Below, in pieces: positions 26,954 to 39,043 of a stretch of DNA of 64,000 bases. The DNA comes from Bifidobacterium italicum (GTDB lineage: Bacteria > Actinomycetota > Actinomycetes > Actinomycetales > Bifidobacteriaceae). Under the pieces are notes generated by a model. The model made no database searches. It saw nothing but the letters and a program-made list of their open reading frames with translations, and was not told the DNA's origin. The position numbers and the translations under genes were made by a program. The stretch's first letter is position 1, and each line of letters opens with the position of its first letter. Location: assembly GCF_002286915.1 (NCBI RefSeq), contig NZ_MVOG01000005.1, positions 1-64,000 on the forward strand, given 5' to 3'.

Positions 26954-27265
26954 TCACTCCTTCTCGTCGTGGGGCAGAGGGGTCAGCCGCGGCTCTTCGT
27001 GCGCGCGCGACCAAGAGAATCTGTAGAACAGGGAGAACCGCTGCGGCACGTCGTCGATGCCTCCCGAACTCCACGGGCGGCAGCGCAGCAGGCGCAACGC
27101 GGCGAGCACGCCGCCGCGCATGGCGCCGTAGCGGCGTATCGCCTGGATCGCATAGTTCGAACAACTGGGGTAATAACGACATGAGGGCGGGGTGTTCGCT
27201 GAAATCCGCCGCTGATACCAGCGGATGCAGCGAATCATCGCCCGCCCTGCATGGCCCGTCATCAA
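26954..27265 (-). CDS. yidD: Membrane protein insertion efficiency factor YidD
   Basis: 103-aa small membrane-associated protein assisting YidC-dependent insertion. The family signature is [20 protein letters not shown] followed by [14 protein letters not shown], with its conserved cysteines. The amphipathic N-terminus is short. It overlaps the rnpA stop by 4 nt and ends 10 bp before yidC, so rnpA-yidD-yidC is one transcription unit. Confidence 0.93.
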   Translation of the reverse strand: MMTGHAGRAMIRCIRWYQRRISANTPPSCRYYPSCSNYAIQAIRRYGAMRGGVLAALRLLRCRPWSSGGIDDVPQRFSLFYRFSWSRAHEEPRLTPLPHDEKE

Positions 27266-27612
27266 CGCGCCGTCTTGCGCTGCACCGCGCGGAACAGCTG
27301 CGCCATCTGCGCGTCGAGCGACGCGAAGGACGCATGCGCCGCGCTCGGCTTGGCGCGCAGCACGACGCTGCAGCGCTCGGGGAGCTCGTCCTCGTAGCGT
27401 TGCGCGAGCACGCGGAAACGGCGTTTCACCGTGTTGCGCACGACCGCGTTCCCCACCGCCTTGGAAACGGCCAGCCCCACATGCCTGGACGCATCGCCGG
27501 CGCCGTCCGTGTCGTCGGGCATCAGATAATGCACGACGAGGTCGTCGCCGGAGACCTTCCGGCGACGGCGCAGCACGGCGACGAAATCGCGATGGCTTCT
27601 GAGCCGTTCCAC
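27262..27612 (-). CDS. rnpA: Ribonuclease P protein component
   Basis: 116-aa protein subunit of RNase P, which trims the 5' leader of pre-tRNAs together with the RNA subunit. It begins with GTG ([16 protein letters not shown]). The conserved RNR-like region is [20 protein letters not shown]. It lies 23 bp downstream of rpmH in the universal rpmH-rnpA pair. Confidence 0.95.
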   Translation of the reverse strand: MERLRSHRDFVAVLRRRRKVSGDDLVVHYLMPDDTDGAGDASRHVGLAVSKAVGNAVVRNTVKRRFRVLAQRYEDELPERCSVVLRAKPSAAHASFASLDAQMAQLFRAVQRKTAR

Positions 27613-27635
27613 GTTCGTCCGACTGAAACGAAGAC

Positions 27636-27770
27636 TCAGGCGGAGAGGGCCTTGCGGCCCTTGGCGCGGCGGCGGTTGATCAGCGCGCGGCCGGAACGCG
27701 TGCGCATGCGGGCGCGGAAGCCGTGCTTCATGTGGCGACGACGGTTGTTCGGCTGGAATGTCCTCTTCAT
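27636..27770 (-). CDS. rpmH: 50S ribosomal protein L34
   Basis: 44 codons read [20 protein letters not shown] and end GRKALSA, the full standard length and sequence pattern of L34, a very basic protein of the large subunit. It is transcribed away from dnaA. Upstream sequence carries the divergent rpmH/dnaA control region. Confidence 0.98.
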   Translation of the reverse strand: MKRTFQPNNRRRHMKHGFRARMRTRSGRALINRRRAKGRKALSA

Positions 27771-28120
27771 AGTTTCATGCTCCCGTTAGGTAGGTCGGTG
27801 GGCCATGCGTTCATGCATGGCTTCGCTTGAGACAATCTCTACCAATTTACCGATACCCCTATACCTTGCACGGCCGCCGCCGGCGCGAGGCCGTACGCGG
27901 AACGTTCCCGACACGCCCGGCAGCCGCCGTGGACGGGGCCGCGGCGACGTCCACAGAGCCGTCGCGAATACAGGGGAAAAGCCCGGAAAGTTATGCACAA
28001 ACCACACCGCTGTAATTACAAAACCAAGCATTTCCAACACGCGAGCTTGTGGATAACTTCCATCAGTCAGAGTAAAAATGACCTGTTACGCATGTGCATC
28101 CAACCGATGGAGACGAAACC
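27771..28120. promoter_or_regulatory. Divergent rpmH/dnaA control region
   Basis: This 350-bp gap contains no gene. It holds one consensus DnaA box (TGTGGATAA, 28048-28056, 65 bp before the dnaA ATG) and one variant TTATGCACA at 27991-27999. They are placed for autoregulation of dnaA. No classic -35/-10 pair is convincing. It is markedly less GC-rich than the flanking genes. Confidence 0.65.
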
Positions 28121-29749
28121 ATGAGCGAAGCAACCAACGACCCGGCGGCCGCGACGGCCGTCATATGGTCGAACGCGCTCGAACTGCTTCGGAAGAACTC
28201 GTCGCTGACCGCCCGAGAGAAGGGGTGGTTCGAGGGCGTGGTCCCCGAGGCGCTCTTCGGCACCAACATCATCCTCGCCGTCGAGAACAGCGAGACGCAG
28301 CATGTGCTGCAGACGGAGCTCAACGACGAGCTGCTGCAGGCGCTGCGCATCGCGAACGGCGGCGTCGACCTCTTCCCCGCCTTCAAGATCACGGTGCGTG
28401 CGAACGAGCCCGAACAGCCGGTGCTGCCGGTCACCGCGCTGAGCGAGGAGGCCCCGCGCGGCGACACGCGCAAACGCCAGCCGCTGCCCGAGCCGGAACC
28501 CGCGCCTGAACCGGTCGTCGTGCAGCAGACGCCGAAGACGACGCATTACGACGACGCCGTCGTGCAGACCTTCGAGGATTCGATGGGCGACGACCTCGAT
28601 CCGTCGGCGGCGGCAGCGATGTCGACGACGCTCGGCGGCGCCGCCGACGTCTTCAAGGGACGCTTCGGCCGCTCCCCGCAGCCGATGATCGACCCTGAAA
28701 CGCATCTCAACCCCTCCGACACCTTCGACACCTTCGTGCCCGGCGACTCGAACCGTTTCGCGCGCACCGTCGCGCTCGCCGTGGCCGAAGGCGGCGGCAG
28801 CGACTTCAACCCGTTGTGCGTCTACGGCGGATCCGGCCTGGGCAAGACGCATCTGCTCAACGCGATCGGCAACTATTCGCTGATCAAGCAGCCCGGCGCC
28901 CGTGTGCGCTATGTGACGAGCGAGGAGTTCACGAACGAGTTCATCGACTCGCTGCGCATGGACGCCGGCACGAAGTCCGGCTCGAGCCGCGTGACGGCGT
29001 TCAACCGCAAATACCGCGAGGTCGACGTCCTGCTCATCGACGACATCCAGTTCCTCGGCGGCAAGACCGAGACGCTCGAGCAGTTCTTCCACACCTTCAA
29101 CAGCCTGTACCAGGCGAACAAACGCATCGTCATCGCATCCGACGTGCCGCCGAAGAACCTCAAGGACTTCGAGTCGCGCCTCATCTCGCGCTTCGAGCAG
29201 GGCATCACCGTCGACGTCAAGCCGCCGGATCTCGAGACGCGCATCGCGATCCTGCGGATGATCGCATCGAACTCGGGGATGCGCGTGCCCTACGACGTCC
29301 TCGACCTGATCGCCGAGCGCTTCACCGAGAACATCCGCGAGCTCGAGGGCGCGCTCAACCGCGTCACGGCGCTCGCCTCGCTCAACGGCCAGCCGGTCAC
29401 CGTCGCGCTCGCCGAGCAGACGCTGCAGGACTTCTTCTCGACCGACATCGAGGTCAAGCCGACCGACATCATCGGCCGCGTCGCGAAATACTTCCATCTG
29501 ACCTTTGACGACATCGTCGGCCCGCAGCGCAACCGCAACATCACGCTCGCCCGTCAGATCGCGATGTACCTGACGCGCGACCTGACGAGCATGAGCCTCG
29601 TCAACATCGGCCAGGTCTTCGGCGGACGCGACCATACGACGGTCATGCACAACATCAAGATCATCTCGGACGGCATGAAGCAGAAGCAGGAGATCTACAA
29701 CTACGTCACCGAGCTGACTGTGCTGCTGCGCCAACGCAACAACAAATAG
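28121..29749 (+). CDS. dnaA: Chromosomal replication initiator protein DnaA
   Basis: 542-aa AAA+ initiator that binds DnaA boxes and opens oriC. Domain I is residues 1-~90, domain II is an acidic/Pro-rich linker of ~110 residues (longer than in E. coli, usual in actinobacteria), and domain III has Walker A GGSGLGKTHLLNAIGN and Walker B VDVLLIDDIQFLGG. Domain IV ends with the box-binding GQVFGGRDHTTVMHNIKII. The ATG at 28121 (MSEATND) is preferred over the GTG nine codons earlier, since GGAGACG lies just upstream. Flanked by DnaA boxes on both sides. Confidence 0.97.
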   Translation: MSEATNDPAAATAVIWSNALELLRKNSSLTAREKGWFEGVVPEALFGTNIILAVENSETQHVLQTELNDELLQALRIANGGVDLFPAFKITVRANEPEQPVLPVTALSEEAPRGDTRKRQPLPEPEPAPEPVVVQQTPKTTHYDDAVVQTFEDSMGDDLDPSAAAAMSTTLGGAADVFKGRFGRSPQPMIDPETHLNPSDTFDTFVPGDSNRFARTVALAVAEGGGSDFNPLCVYGGSGLGKTHLLNAIGNYSLIKQPGARVRYVTSEEFTNEFIDSLRMDAGTKSGSSRVTAFNRKYREVDVLLIDDIQFLGGKTETLEQFFHTFNSLYQANKRIVIASDVPPKNLKDFESRLISRFEQGITVDVKPPDLETRIAILRMIASNSGMRVPYDVLDLIAERFTENIRELEGALNRVTALASLNGQPVTVALAEQTLQDFFSTDIEVKPTDIIGRVAKYFHLTFDDIVGPQRNRNITLARQIAMYLTRDLTSMSLVNIGQVFGGRDHTTVMHNIKIISDGMKQKQEIYNYVTELTVLLRQRNNK

Positions 29750-30211
29750 CCGTCCGGGAGATGTGGACGGTGCGCGGATGCGACACACCCGAGCATGCCG
29801 ATTTCGACGCAAAGTTTTCCACATGGTTATCCACAATTGTTGGCAAAGACGGTGGATATCGCGAGGAAAACGCCGAAATCGGCTGTGGATAACCCGTGGA
29901 GAGGGGCAGCTGAAATGTGGACGGAGAATCGTCCCCCATCGGCCTGTGGAAAACCCGGCTTGTTATCCACATTCGATGCAGAGGTTATCCACAGCCCGCA
30001 AATGTGGATAACCCGCCGCCGCGTAAGGCTTTCGCAGGTTTTCCACATATCCACCGTGCTTATAATGGTGATGAAACCTTTCCTACTTAAGCTCTCATCA
30101 TGACCATCAACGACCGTTCGCTGCGCCCTGTGCGTCACCTCGACGAAGCAAGCAAAGAGCAGTTAGAATGAGTGCCAGACTCACACAATCGTCAACAGCC
30201 AAGGAAAACGC
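29750..30211. other. oriC: Chromosomal replication origin (oriC), dnaA-dnaN intergenic
   Basis: Five consensus DnaA boxes (29827-29835, 29884-29892, 29963-29971, 29985-29993, 30003-30011) and three one-mismatch boxes (29815-29823, 29945-29953, 30039-30047) lie in both orientations within 235 bp. They are followed by the AT-richest stretch around 30060-30110, a candidate unwinding element. Position between dnaA and dnaN is typical of actinobacterial origins. A second cluster at 20472-20624 may contribute. Confidence 0.88.
30061..30066 (+). promoter_or_regulatory. Perfect -10 element upstream of dnaN
   Basis: TATAAT lies 146 bp before the dnaN ATG. The expected -35 position falls in the TTTTCCACA DnaA-like box (30039-30047), so DnaA binding could block this promoter. 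Confidence 0.5.
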
Positions 30212-31336
30212 ATGAAAGTAGAAGTCAATTCCACCTCGTTCGCCGATGCCGTGTCCTGGACGACCAGCATCCTGTCCGCCAAGCAGCTCAACCCGCTGCT
30301 CTCCGGCATCAAGCTCGAGGCTCGGGACGGCGCGCTCCAACTGTCCACATTCACCTACGAGCTGTCAGCACGCGATCACATCGAAGCGGGCGTAGACGAG
30401 GCCGGCGCCGCGGTCGTGCCAGGCAAACTGCTCGCCGAGATCAGCAAGTCGCTGCCCTTCGAGAAGACCTACCTGCAGACCGACGGCTCGACGCTGCGCA
30501 TCTCCTCGGGCAAATCGACGTTCACACTGCAGCTCATGCCGGAAAGCGAATACCCGGATCTGCCGCAGCTCCCCCCGCTGCTCGGTCAGGTGGACGCGCC
30601 GACGCTGACGCAGTCGATCATCCAGGCCGCCGTCGCGATCGCACGCACCGACGACCGTCCGGTGCTCACGGCCGTGCAGATGAAGTTCGAAGGCGACGCG
30701 GTGACGCTGTCGTCGACCGACCGTTTCCGCCTGTCGCGATCGAGCTTCCACTGGTCGCCGGCGAACGACGGCCTCGATGCCGTCGCGCTCGTCAAGGGCA
30801 CGCATCTGCGCGACATCTCGCGTTCGCTCGACGAACGCCAGAACGTCAACCTGTATTTCGACGTCGAGAACCCGACGCTGCTCGGTGTGGAAAACGCCGG
30901 GCGCATATCCACAGTCCAGCTCATCGACGGAGACTTCCCCGCCGTCGACCGCCTGTACGCCGACTCCTATCCGATCCACGCCGTGCTCGACAAGCAGAAC
31001 CTGCTTGATGCGATCAAGCGCGTCGCGCTCGTCGCCGAACGCAACGCGCCGATCCGCATGGTCTTCACGGGCCAGGAGGTCACGCTGACGGCGGGCGCAG
31101 CCGACGAGGCCTCGGCGAGCGAGGTGCTCGACGTGGACCTCGACGGCGAGGACATCACCGTCGCGTTCAACCCGAACTATCTGCGCGAGGGGTTGAGCGC
31201 GATCACCGAGCCGTATGTGCGCATGAAGATGACGACGGCCGTCAAGCCGGTCGAATTCGACGGCCAGCAGGAGGCGGATTCCGAGGAGTCGCTCGCCTAC
31301 CGCTACCTGCTCGTGCCGATGCGCTTCAACAGCTGA
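30212..31336 (+). CDS. dnaN: DNA polymerase III sliding clamp (beta subunit)
   Basis: 374-aa processivity clamp; the dimer encircles DNA and tethers the replicative polymerase. The MKVEVNSTSFADAVSWTTS start, the mid-protein FKGTHL-like VALVKGTHLRDISRSL, and the C-terminal YRYLLVPMRFNS (the conserved MPMR-type end) identify it. Three similar clamp folds of ~120 residues fit the length. AAGGAAAACGC precedes the ATG. Followed by recF after 83 bp. Confidence 0.97.
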   Translation: MKVEVNSTSFADAVSWTTSILSAKQLNPLLSGIKLEARDGALQLSTFTYELSARDHIEAGVDEAGAAVVPGKLLAEISKSLPFEKTYLQTDGSTLRISSGKSTFTLQLMPESEYPDLPQLPPLLGQVDAPTLTQSIIQAAVAIARTDDRPVLTAVQMKFEGDAVTLSSTDRFRLSRSSFHWSPANDGLDAVALVKGTHLRDISRSLDERQNVNLYFDVENPTLLGVENAGRISTVQLIDGDFPAVDRLYADSYPIHAVLDKQNLLDAIKRVALVAERNAPIRMVFTGQEVTLTAGAADEASASEVLDVDLDGEDITVAFNPNYLREGLSAITEPYVRMKMTTAVKPVEFDGQQEADSEESLAYRYLLVPMRFNS

Positions 31337-31419
31337 TCCGTGGCCGTGGCGTCCCCGCGGACGGCGGACGCCACGGCCCCCCGTACCTTTCCCGCCGACC
31401 ACCGAACCGTTGGAAACCG

Positions 31420-32571
31420 ATGTTCATCTCCCGCCTCGCCCTCGACCATTTCCGTTCGTGGGACCATTGCCTGCTCGACCTCACGCCCGGCGTGACGATC
31501 CTGCAGGGGGCGAACGGACTCGGCAAGACGAACATCGTCGAGGCCATCGAGTTCCTCGCGACCGGTTCGAGCCACCGCGCCTCATCATCGGCGCCGCTCG
31601 TCGAACGCGGCTTCGACAAGGCGACGATCCGCGCGAACGTGAACGGCGAGACGTCCGGCCATGTGACGACCTATGAGGCGACGATCCGCGCGAAGGGGGC
31701 GAACCGCGCACGCGTCAACGGCGGTCCGTCGACGTATCTGCGCGACATCGTCGGCGACATCCCGCTCGTCGCGTTCACGCCCGACGACCAACGGCTCGTC
31801 TCGGCCGATCCGGCCTCGCGACGGCAGTTCCTCAACCAGACGGCGTCGCTGCTCGTGCGCGGCTACGCCGATACGCTGCAGCGTTTCTCCCATGTCGCCA
31901 AGCAGCGTGCGGCGCTGCTCAAGCAGCTCGGCGCGGCCGACGGCTTCGACGCCGCCCGCGATGCGGCGCTCAGCGGCCTCGAGATCTGGACCGGCCAGTA
32001 CATCGACCTCGGCCTGCAACTGACGCGCGACCGCATGGCCGTCGTCGACCGGCTGCGCGCGCCGTTCCGCGAGCTCGTGCACGAGCTCGCCGGCGCCGGC
32101 GAGGACGCCACCCTCGACTATGAACCCTCCTTCGACGAAATCATGCAGGGCGACGACGCCCCGCGGCTCATCAGCGAGCATTTCCGGCGGCTCTACGCCG
32201 GCGAGGTGGCGCGCGGACGCAACCTCATCGGCCCGCAGCGCGACGACCTGCTCATCGGACTCAACGGGTTCCCGGCGCGCGAGTTCGCCTCGAACGGCGA
32301 GATGTGGACGCTCGGCCTCGCGCTCAAGATGGCCGTCTACCGGCTGCTCGAGGAACGCTTCGGCACGCAGCCGATCGTCATCCTCGACGACGTCTTCGCG
32401 CAGCTCGACGAGACGCGGCGCGCGCAGATCCTGCGGTTCGCCGCGGCGCAGCGGCAGGTGCTCATCACCGTCGCCGCCGCGGGCGACATTCCCGACGACG
32501 GCACATTCGCCGGCGCGCGGATCGTCGACGTGGCCGCGCTGCGCGCACGCAACGACGAGGAGATCCTGTGA
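31420..32571 (+). CDS. recF: DNA replication and repair protein RecF
   Basis: 383-aa SMC-like ABC ATPase that assists RecA loading at gapped DNA. It has Walker A GANGLGKTNIVEAIEF, signature region EFASNGEMWTLGLALKMAVY, and Walker B with D-loop PIVILDDVFAQLDETRRAQI. The start MFISRLALDHFRSWD is family typical. Its stop TGA shares a base with the next start ATG (ATGATG junction), so dciA is translationally coupled. Confidence 0.96.
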   Translation: MFISRLALDHFRSWDHCLLDLTPGVTILQGANGLGKTNIVEAIEFLATGSSHRASSSAPLVERGFDKATIRANVNGETSGHVTTYEATIRAKGANRARVNGGPSTYLRDIVGDIPLVAFTPDDQRLVSADPASRRQFLNQTASLLVRGYADTLQRFSHVAKQRAALLKQLGAADGFDAARDAALSGLEIWTGQYIDLGLQLTRDRMAVVDRLRAPFRELVHELAGAGEDATLDYEPSFDEIMQGDDAPRLISEHFRRLYAGEVARGRNLIGPQRDDLLIGLNGFPAREFASNGEMWTLGLALKMAVYRLLEERFGTQPIVILDDVFAQLDETRRAQILRFAAAQRQVLITVAAAGDIPDDGTFAGARIVDVAALRARNDEEIL

Positions 32572-33077
32572 TGCAGACACCGATCTGTGTGACGCTCAAA
32601 CTCGACGAGCGCAAGCTCGGCGCCGAGGAATTCGAACGGGTGGCGGCGAAGGCCGGCCTCATCAGGGAACTGCGGGTGCGCCGCGAGGAGGCGCTCGACA
32701 ACTTCGGCAAGCCGGGACGCGATCCGCACGAACTCGGCGACGTGTTCGCGAAGATCGTCGAACAGTCGGGGTGGGGGCCGCATCTGAGGATGGCGTCGCT
32801 CGAATCGGACTGGGCGTCGGTCGTCGGCGAGGTCAACGCGCGCCATTCGCGCGTCGCGAGCTACGTGGACGGCGTCCTGACGATCGCCGCCGATTCGCCG
32901 TCGTGGACGCAGCAGCTCACGGCGATCGCGCCGACGCTCACCGAGACGCTGCGCGAACGCCTCGGCGGCCTGCGAATCGACGAGGTGCGCGTCACCGGAC
33001 CGCAGACGCACGGCCGCGGTGTGCGCATGATGAAATACGTGCAGCGGAACACGAGACGGCCCCATCCGCACGGCTAG
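32571..33077 (+). CDS. DciA-like protein (DUF721)
   Basis: 168-aa DUF721 protein, the Rv0004 position between recF and gyrB. Members (DciA) associate with and help load the replicative helicase DnaB. The domain spans residues ~60-150 (HELGDVFAKIVEQSGWGPHL, SDWASVVGEV, DGVLTIAADSPSWTQQL). The N-terminal ~55 residues are helical and charged. The upstream GTG or the ATG at 32571 can serve as start. It completes the dnaN-recF-dciA operon. Confidence 0.9.
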   Translation: MQTPICVTLKLDERKLGAEEFERVAAKAGLIRELRVRREEALDNFGKPGRDPHELGDVFAKIVEQSGWGPHLRMASLESDWASVVGEVNARHSRVASYVDGVLTIAADSPSWTQQLTAIAPTLTETLRERLGGLRIDEVRVTGPQTHGRGVRMMKYVQRNTRRPHPHG

Positions 33078-33105
33078 TCCACGCGCCCACAGCCGCTCCC
33101 GATGC

Positions 33106-33136
33106 CGCCGTTGTTCGCTTCAGGAGAACAACGGCG
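33106..33136 (+). terminator. Hairpin after the dciA gene
   Basis: Eleven-bp stem CGCCGTTGTTC/GAACAACGGCG with a 9-nt loop, 28 bp after the stop codon. No T-tract. Confidence 0.5.
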
Positions 33137-33151
33137 CATAACGGGCCGCTG

Positions 33152-33181
33152 TTGCATTCCGTCCCTATGCATAAGTAAGAT
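33152..33181 (+). promoter_or_regulatory. Candidate gyrB promoter
   Basis: TTGCAT (33152-33157) and TAAGAT (33176-33181) are spaced 18 bp apart, 100 bp before the GTG. The local sequence is less GC-rich than its surroundings. Confidence 0.4.
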
Positions 33182-33197
33182 ATCCAGTAGTGTACTC

Positions 33198-33218
33198 AAA
33201 CGCCCACAAGGGCGTTTT
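33198..33218 (+). terminator. Rho-independent terminator or leader attenuator before gyrB
   Basis: AAACGCCC-ACAA-GGGCGTTT followed by TATT. If the promoter at 33152-33181 is real, this hairpin lies inside the gyrB leader rather than ending the previous operon. Confidence 0.6.
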
Positions 33219-33283
33219 ATTCGTGTTATAGGGCATATCGCATCGCGAAAACGCCCTCGCGACGAGCACAGAAAGGATACTCT

Positions 33284-35359
<2,076 letters not shown>

Positions 35360-35432
35360 CCGGACGTACACCGGCAAGACCACCCGCAACAAGACGTGAC
35401 CGCCCAGACGCGGCGAAGGCAAAGGAAGCAAA

Positions 35433-38180
35433 GTGGCAGACGAACCCACCAACAACGGCTCGGACGACGAGCTCAACAACCTCTCCGGCTCGCTGGAGCC
35501 GCTGAGCCCGCAGGAAGCGGACAACACCGATTACGGCCTGATGGTCGGCACGCGCGTGCAGCCGGTCGACCTGCAGGAGGAGATGCGCCAGTCGTACCTC
35601 TCGTACGCGCTCTCCGTCATCGTGGAGCGCGCGCTGCCCGACGTGCGCGACGGCATGAAGCCGGTGCACCGTCGCGTCGTCTACGCGATGTACGACGGCG
35701 GCTACCGCCCCGACCGCGGCTACAACAAGTGCTCGCGCGTCGTCGGCGACGTCATGGGCAAGTACCATCCGCACGGCGACTCGGCGATCTACGACACGCT
35801 CGTGCGCATGGCGCAGTCGTGGTCGATGCGCTACCTGCTCGTCGACGGCCAGGGCAACTTCGGCTCCCCCGGTGACGACCCGGCTGCCGCGATGCGTTAC
35901 ACCGAATGCCGCATGGCGCCGCTCGCGATGGAGATGGTGCGCGACATCGACAAGGACACCGTCGACTTCGTGCCGAACTACGACGGCAAGACGCAGGAGC
36001 CGACCGTGCTGCCCGCGCGCTTCCCGAACCTGCTCGTCAACGGCTCCTCCGGCATCGCCGTCGGCATGGCGACGAACATCCCCCCGCACAACATGCGCGA
36101 GGTCGCGGACGGCGTGCACTGGGCGCTCGACCATCCGGAGGCGACGCGCGAGGAGCTGCTCGACGCGCTCATCGCCCGCATCAAGGGGCCGGACTTCCCG
36201 ACCGGTGCGACGATCCTCGGCCACAAGGGCATCGAACAGGCCTACCGCACCGGCCGCGGCCTGATCACGATGCGCGCCGTCGTCAACACCGAGGAGATTC
36301 ACGGCCGCATGTGCCTCGTCGTCACCGAGCTGCCGTATCAGGTCAACCCGGACCGTCTCGTCGTCTCGATCCGCGAGGCCGTGCGCGACGGCAAGATCCA
36401 GGGCATCGCCGACATGCGCGACGAGACCTCCGGCCGCACCGGCCAGCGGCTCGTGCTCGTGCTCAAGCGCGACGCGGTGCCGAAGGTCGTGCTCAACAAC
36501 CTGTACAAGCATTCGCAGCTGCAGCAGACCTTCGGCGCGAACATGCTCGCGCTCGTCGACGGTGTGCCGCGCACGCTGAGCCTCGACGCCTTCATCCGCC
36601 ACTGGGTCGCCCACCAGCTCGACGTCATCGCGCGGCGCACCGCCTATCTCAAGCGCGAGGCGGAGGAACGCGACCACATCCTGCAGGGCTACCTCAAGGC
36701 GCTCGACATGATCGACGAGGTCATCCATCTGATCCGTTCGTCGGCGACCGTCGAGATCGCGCGCACCGGCCTGATGAACCTGCTCGACGTCGACGACGTG
36801 CAGGCCGACGCGATCCTCGCGATGCAGCTGCGCCGTCTGGCCGCGCTCGAACGCCAGAAGATCCTCGACGAGCATGACGAGCTCATGCGCAGGATCGCCG
36901 ACTACGCGGACATCCTCGCCAAGCCGGAACGCCAGCGCAAGATCGTCGGCGACGAACTCGACGAGATCGTCGCGCGCTACGGCGACGACCGCCGCACGAA
37001 GATCCTGCCGTTCTCCGGCGAGATGAACGTCGAGGACCTCATCGCCGAGGAGAACGTCGTCGTCACCGTGACGCACGCCGGCTTCATCAAGCGCACGAAG
37101 GCCGACGAGTACCGCGCGCAGCACCGCGGCGGCAAGGGCGTCAAGGGCGCCAAGCTGCGCGAGGACGACGTCGTCGACCACTTCTTCCTGACGAGCACGC
37201 ACAACTGGCTGCTGTTCTTCACGAACAAGGGGCGCGTCTACCGCTGCAAGGCGTACGAGCTGCCGGAGGGGTCGCGCGACTCCAAGGGCCAGCACGTCGC
37301 GAACCTGCTGCAGTTCGAGCCCGACGAGCAGATCCAGACCGTGCTGTCGATCCCGAACTACGAGGTCGCGAAGTACCTCGTGCTCGCGACGCGCTCCGGC
37401 AAGGTCAAGAAGACGCGCCTGTCCGAATACGATTCGCCGCGTCAGGGCGGCCTCATCGCGGTGCGCCTGATGCAAAGCGAGGACGGCGGGACGAGCGACG
37501 AGCTGATCGGCGCGAACCTGTGCAACGCCGAGGACGATATCATCCTCGTCTCGAAGCGCGGCATGAGCCTTAAGTTCCGCGCCGACGACGAGCAGCTGCG
37601 CCCGATGGGCCGCCAGACCGCCGGCGTGCAGGGCATGAAGTTCCGTGACGGCGACGAACTGCTCGCGATGGACGTCGTCTGGGGCGACACCGACAAGGAC
37701 CTCTTCGTCGTGACGAACGAGGGTTTCGCGAAGCGCACGCAGCTGGGCGAATACCGCCTTCAGGGCCGCAACGGCTACGGCGTCAAGGCCGTGCAGCTCG
37801 TCGAAGGCCGCGGCTTCCTCGTCGGCGCGCTCGTCGTGTCCGAGGAGGACCAGATCATGGCGATCATGAAGTCCGGCAAGGTCATCCGCTCGGATGTCAG
37901 CGAAGTCAAGCGCACCGGCCGCACGACGCAGGGCGTCACCTTCGCGAAGCCGGACAAGGATGACGAGATCGTCTCGATCGCGCGCAACGCCGAGACCGAG
38001 GACGACGCCGACGGCGACACAGTGACGACCGATTCCTCGTCCGGCAGCACGAGCGTCCAGCCGGCGGAGGGCGAACCGGTCTTCACGGTGCGCGCCGACG
38101 GCGACCAGCCGACGCCGGTCATCGAGGAGGATTCGGCGGCGATCGAACGCACCGACGAACCGGGCGCCGACGCCGCGTGA
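35433..38180 (+). CDS. gyrA: DNA gyrase subunit A
   Basis: 915-aa breakage-reunion subunit. The quinolone-determining region reads [20 protein letters not shown], with the Ser and Asp of susceptible enzymes in place. The catalytic tyrosine is in [12 protein letters not shown]. The C-terminal beta-pinwheel carries a GyrA-box variant (QHRGGKGV) at about residue 565. An acidic/Ser-Thr tail of ~70 residues extends past the pinwheel. GTG start; AGGCAAAGGAAG is the RBS region. Confidence 0.98.
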   Translation: MADEPTNNGSDDELNNLSGSLEPLSPQEADNTDYGLMVGTRVQPVDLQEEMRQSYLSYALSVIVERALPDVRDGMKPVHRRVVYAMYDGGYRPDRGYNKCSRVVGDVMGKYHPHGDSAIYDTLVRMAQSWSMRYLLVDGQGNFGSPGDDPAAAMRYTECRMAPLAMEMVRDIDKDTVDFVPNYDGKTQEPTVLPARFPNLLVNGSSGIAVGMATNIPPHNMREVADGVHWALDHPEATREELLDALIARIKGPDFPTGATILGHKGIEQAYRTGRGLITMRAVVNTEEIHGRMCLVVTELPYQVNPDRLVVSIREAVRDGKIQGIADMRDETSGRTGQRLVLVLKRDAVPKVVLNNLYKHSQLQQTFGANMLALVDGVPRTLSLDAFIRHWVAHQLDVIARRTAYLKREAEERDHILQGYLKALDMIDEVIHLIRSSATVEIARTGLMNLLDVDDVQADAILAMQLRRLAALERQKILDEHDELMRRIADYADILAKPERQRKIVGDELDEIVARYGDDRRTKILPFSGEMNVEDLIAEENVVVTVTHAGFIKRTKADEYRAQHRGGKGVKGAKLREDDVVDHFFLTSTHNWLLFFTNKGRVYRCKAYELPEGSRDSKGQHVANLLQFEPDEQIQTVLSIPNYEVAKYLVLATRSGKVKKTRLSEYDSPRQGGLIAVRLMQSEDGGTSDELIGANLCNAEDDIILVSKRGMSLKFRADDEQLRPMGRQTAGVQGMKFRDGDELLAMDVVWGDTDKDLFVVTNEGFAKRTQLGEYRLQGRNGYGVKAVQLVEGRGFLVGALVVSEEDQIMAIMKSGKVIRSDVSEVKRTGRTTQGVTFAKPDKDDEIVSIARNAETEDDADGDTVTTDSSSGSTSVQPAEGEPVFTVRADGDQPTPVIEEDSAAIERTDEPGADAA

Positions 38181-38193
38181 CCCCGTCCGTGAA

Positions 38194-38231
38194 GGACGTG
38201 CCGACGGCCATGTGCGGCCGTCGGCACGTCC
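38194..38231 (+). terminator. Hairpin after gyrA
   Basis: A 16-bp stem (GGACGTGCCGACGGCC and complement) with loop ATGTGC; lacks a T-run but is the strongest structure in the gap before the DUF3566 gene. Confidence 0.5.
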
Positions 38232-38284
38232 CCGAACGTTGGTAATCTCGACCTCAAAGCCATGAGCATTTCAAGGAGCAGAGC

Positions 38285-38818
38285 ATGAGCGACCCCCGCG
38301 AGGCCAATCCACTGGAGCATACGACCGCTTCGATGACGCATGACAAGCATGCGCCGCGTGTCGCCCGTTCCGCCTCGAACAGCCCGCTGATCGCGGACAA
38401 GGACCGTCCCGAGGAGAACAAGCCGGTCCGCCCGATCAAGCGTCGCAAGAAGCCGGGCGCACGTCGCATGAAGCTCTCGCTGACGCATCTGGACGCCTGG
38501 TCGGTCGCGAAGGTCACGTTCATGCTGTCGATCGCCGGGGCGCTCATCCAGATCATCGCCGTCGCGCTGCTGTGGTCGCTGCTCAAGGTCGTCGGCGTCT
38601 TCGACCAGGTCACGCAGATCGTCTCGTCGGCCGGCCTCGACGCGGGCGGCATCAATCTCGCGAACGTCTTCTCGCTGCCGACGATCCTCAGCGGGGTCAC
38701 GATCTTTTCGATCGCCGAGATCGTGCTCGTCACGATCCTCGTCACGATCTTCGCGCTGCTGTACAACGTCGTCTGTTCGCTCGTCGGCGGCGTCCATGTG
38801 ACGCTCGGCGACGACTGA
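38285..38818 (+). CDS. DUF3566 transmembrane protein
   Basis: 177-aa protein with a ~65-residue charged cytoplasmic N-terminus and two membrane spans (VTFMLSIAGALIQIIAVALL and IAEIVLVTILVTIFALLYNV). The segment between the spans includes FDQVTQIVSSAGLDAGG. It is the conserved neighbour of gyrA in actinobacteria (Rv0007 position). Function is unknown. AAGGAGCAGAGC precedes the ATG. Confidence 0.88.
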   Translation: MSDPREANPLEHTTASMTHDKHAPRVARSASNSPLIADKDRPEENKPVRPIKRRKKPGARRMKLSLTHLDAWSVAKVTFMLSIAGALIQIIAVALLWSLLKVVGVFDQVTQIVSSAGLDAGGINLANVFSLPTILSGVTIFSIAEIVLVTILVTIFALLYNVVCSLVGGVHVTLGDD

Positions 38819-38839
38819 TCCTCCGATATTCGCTGCGGA

Positions 38840-38877
38840 GGCGGTCTGTGGACGGTGATCGTCCGCAGGCCGCCTTT
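38840..38877 (+). terminator. Terminator after the DUF3566 gene
   Basis: GGCGGTCTGTGGACG pairs with CGTCCGCAGGCCGCC through two G-U pairs, loop GTGAT, then TTT. The rest of the gap up to 39043 holds no recognisable feature. Confidence 0.6.
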
Positions 38878-39043
38878 CCGTCTATCGCTGTGATCGGTTC
38901 GGGTGCGGCGTGCGGCTGCAGCGTTCGCAGAGCATCGTCTTTGCGAACGTCGGCGGTGCACAATGTGGTGGAAGCGATCGCGGACGGAAAATCATCCATA
39001 CGGACCATGCTGCGGCGTCGCGGCGGCCGGTAAACTCAAGACC

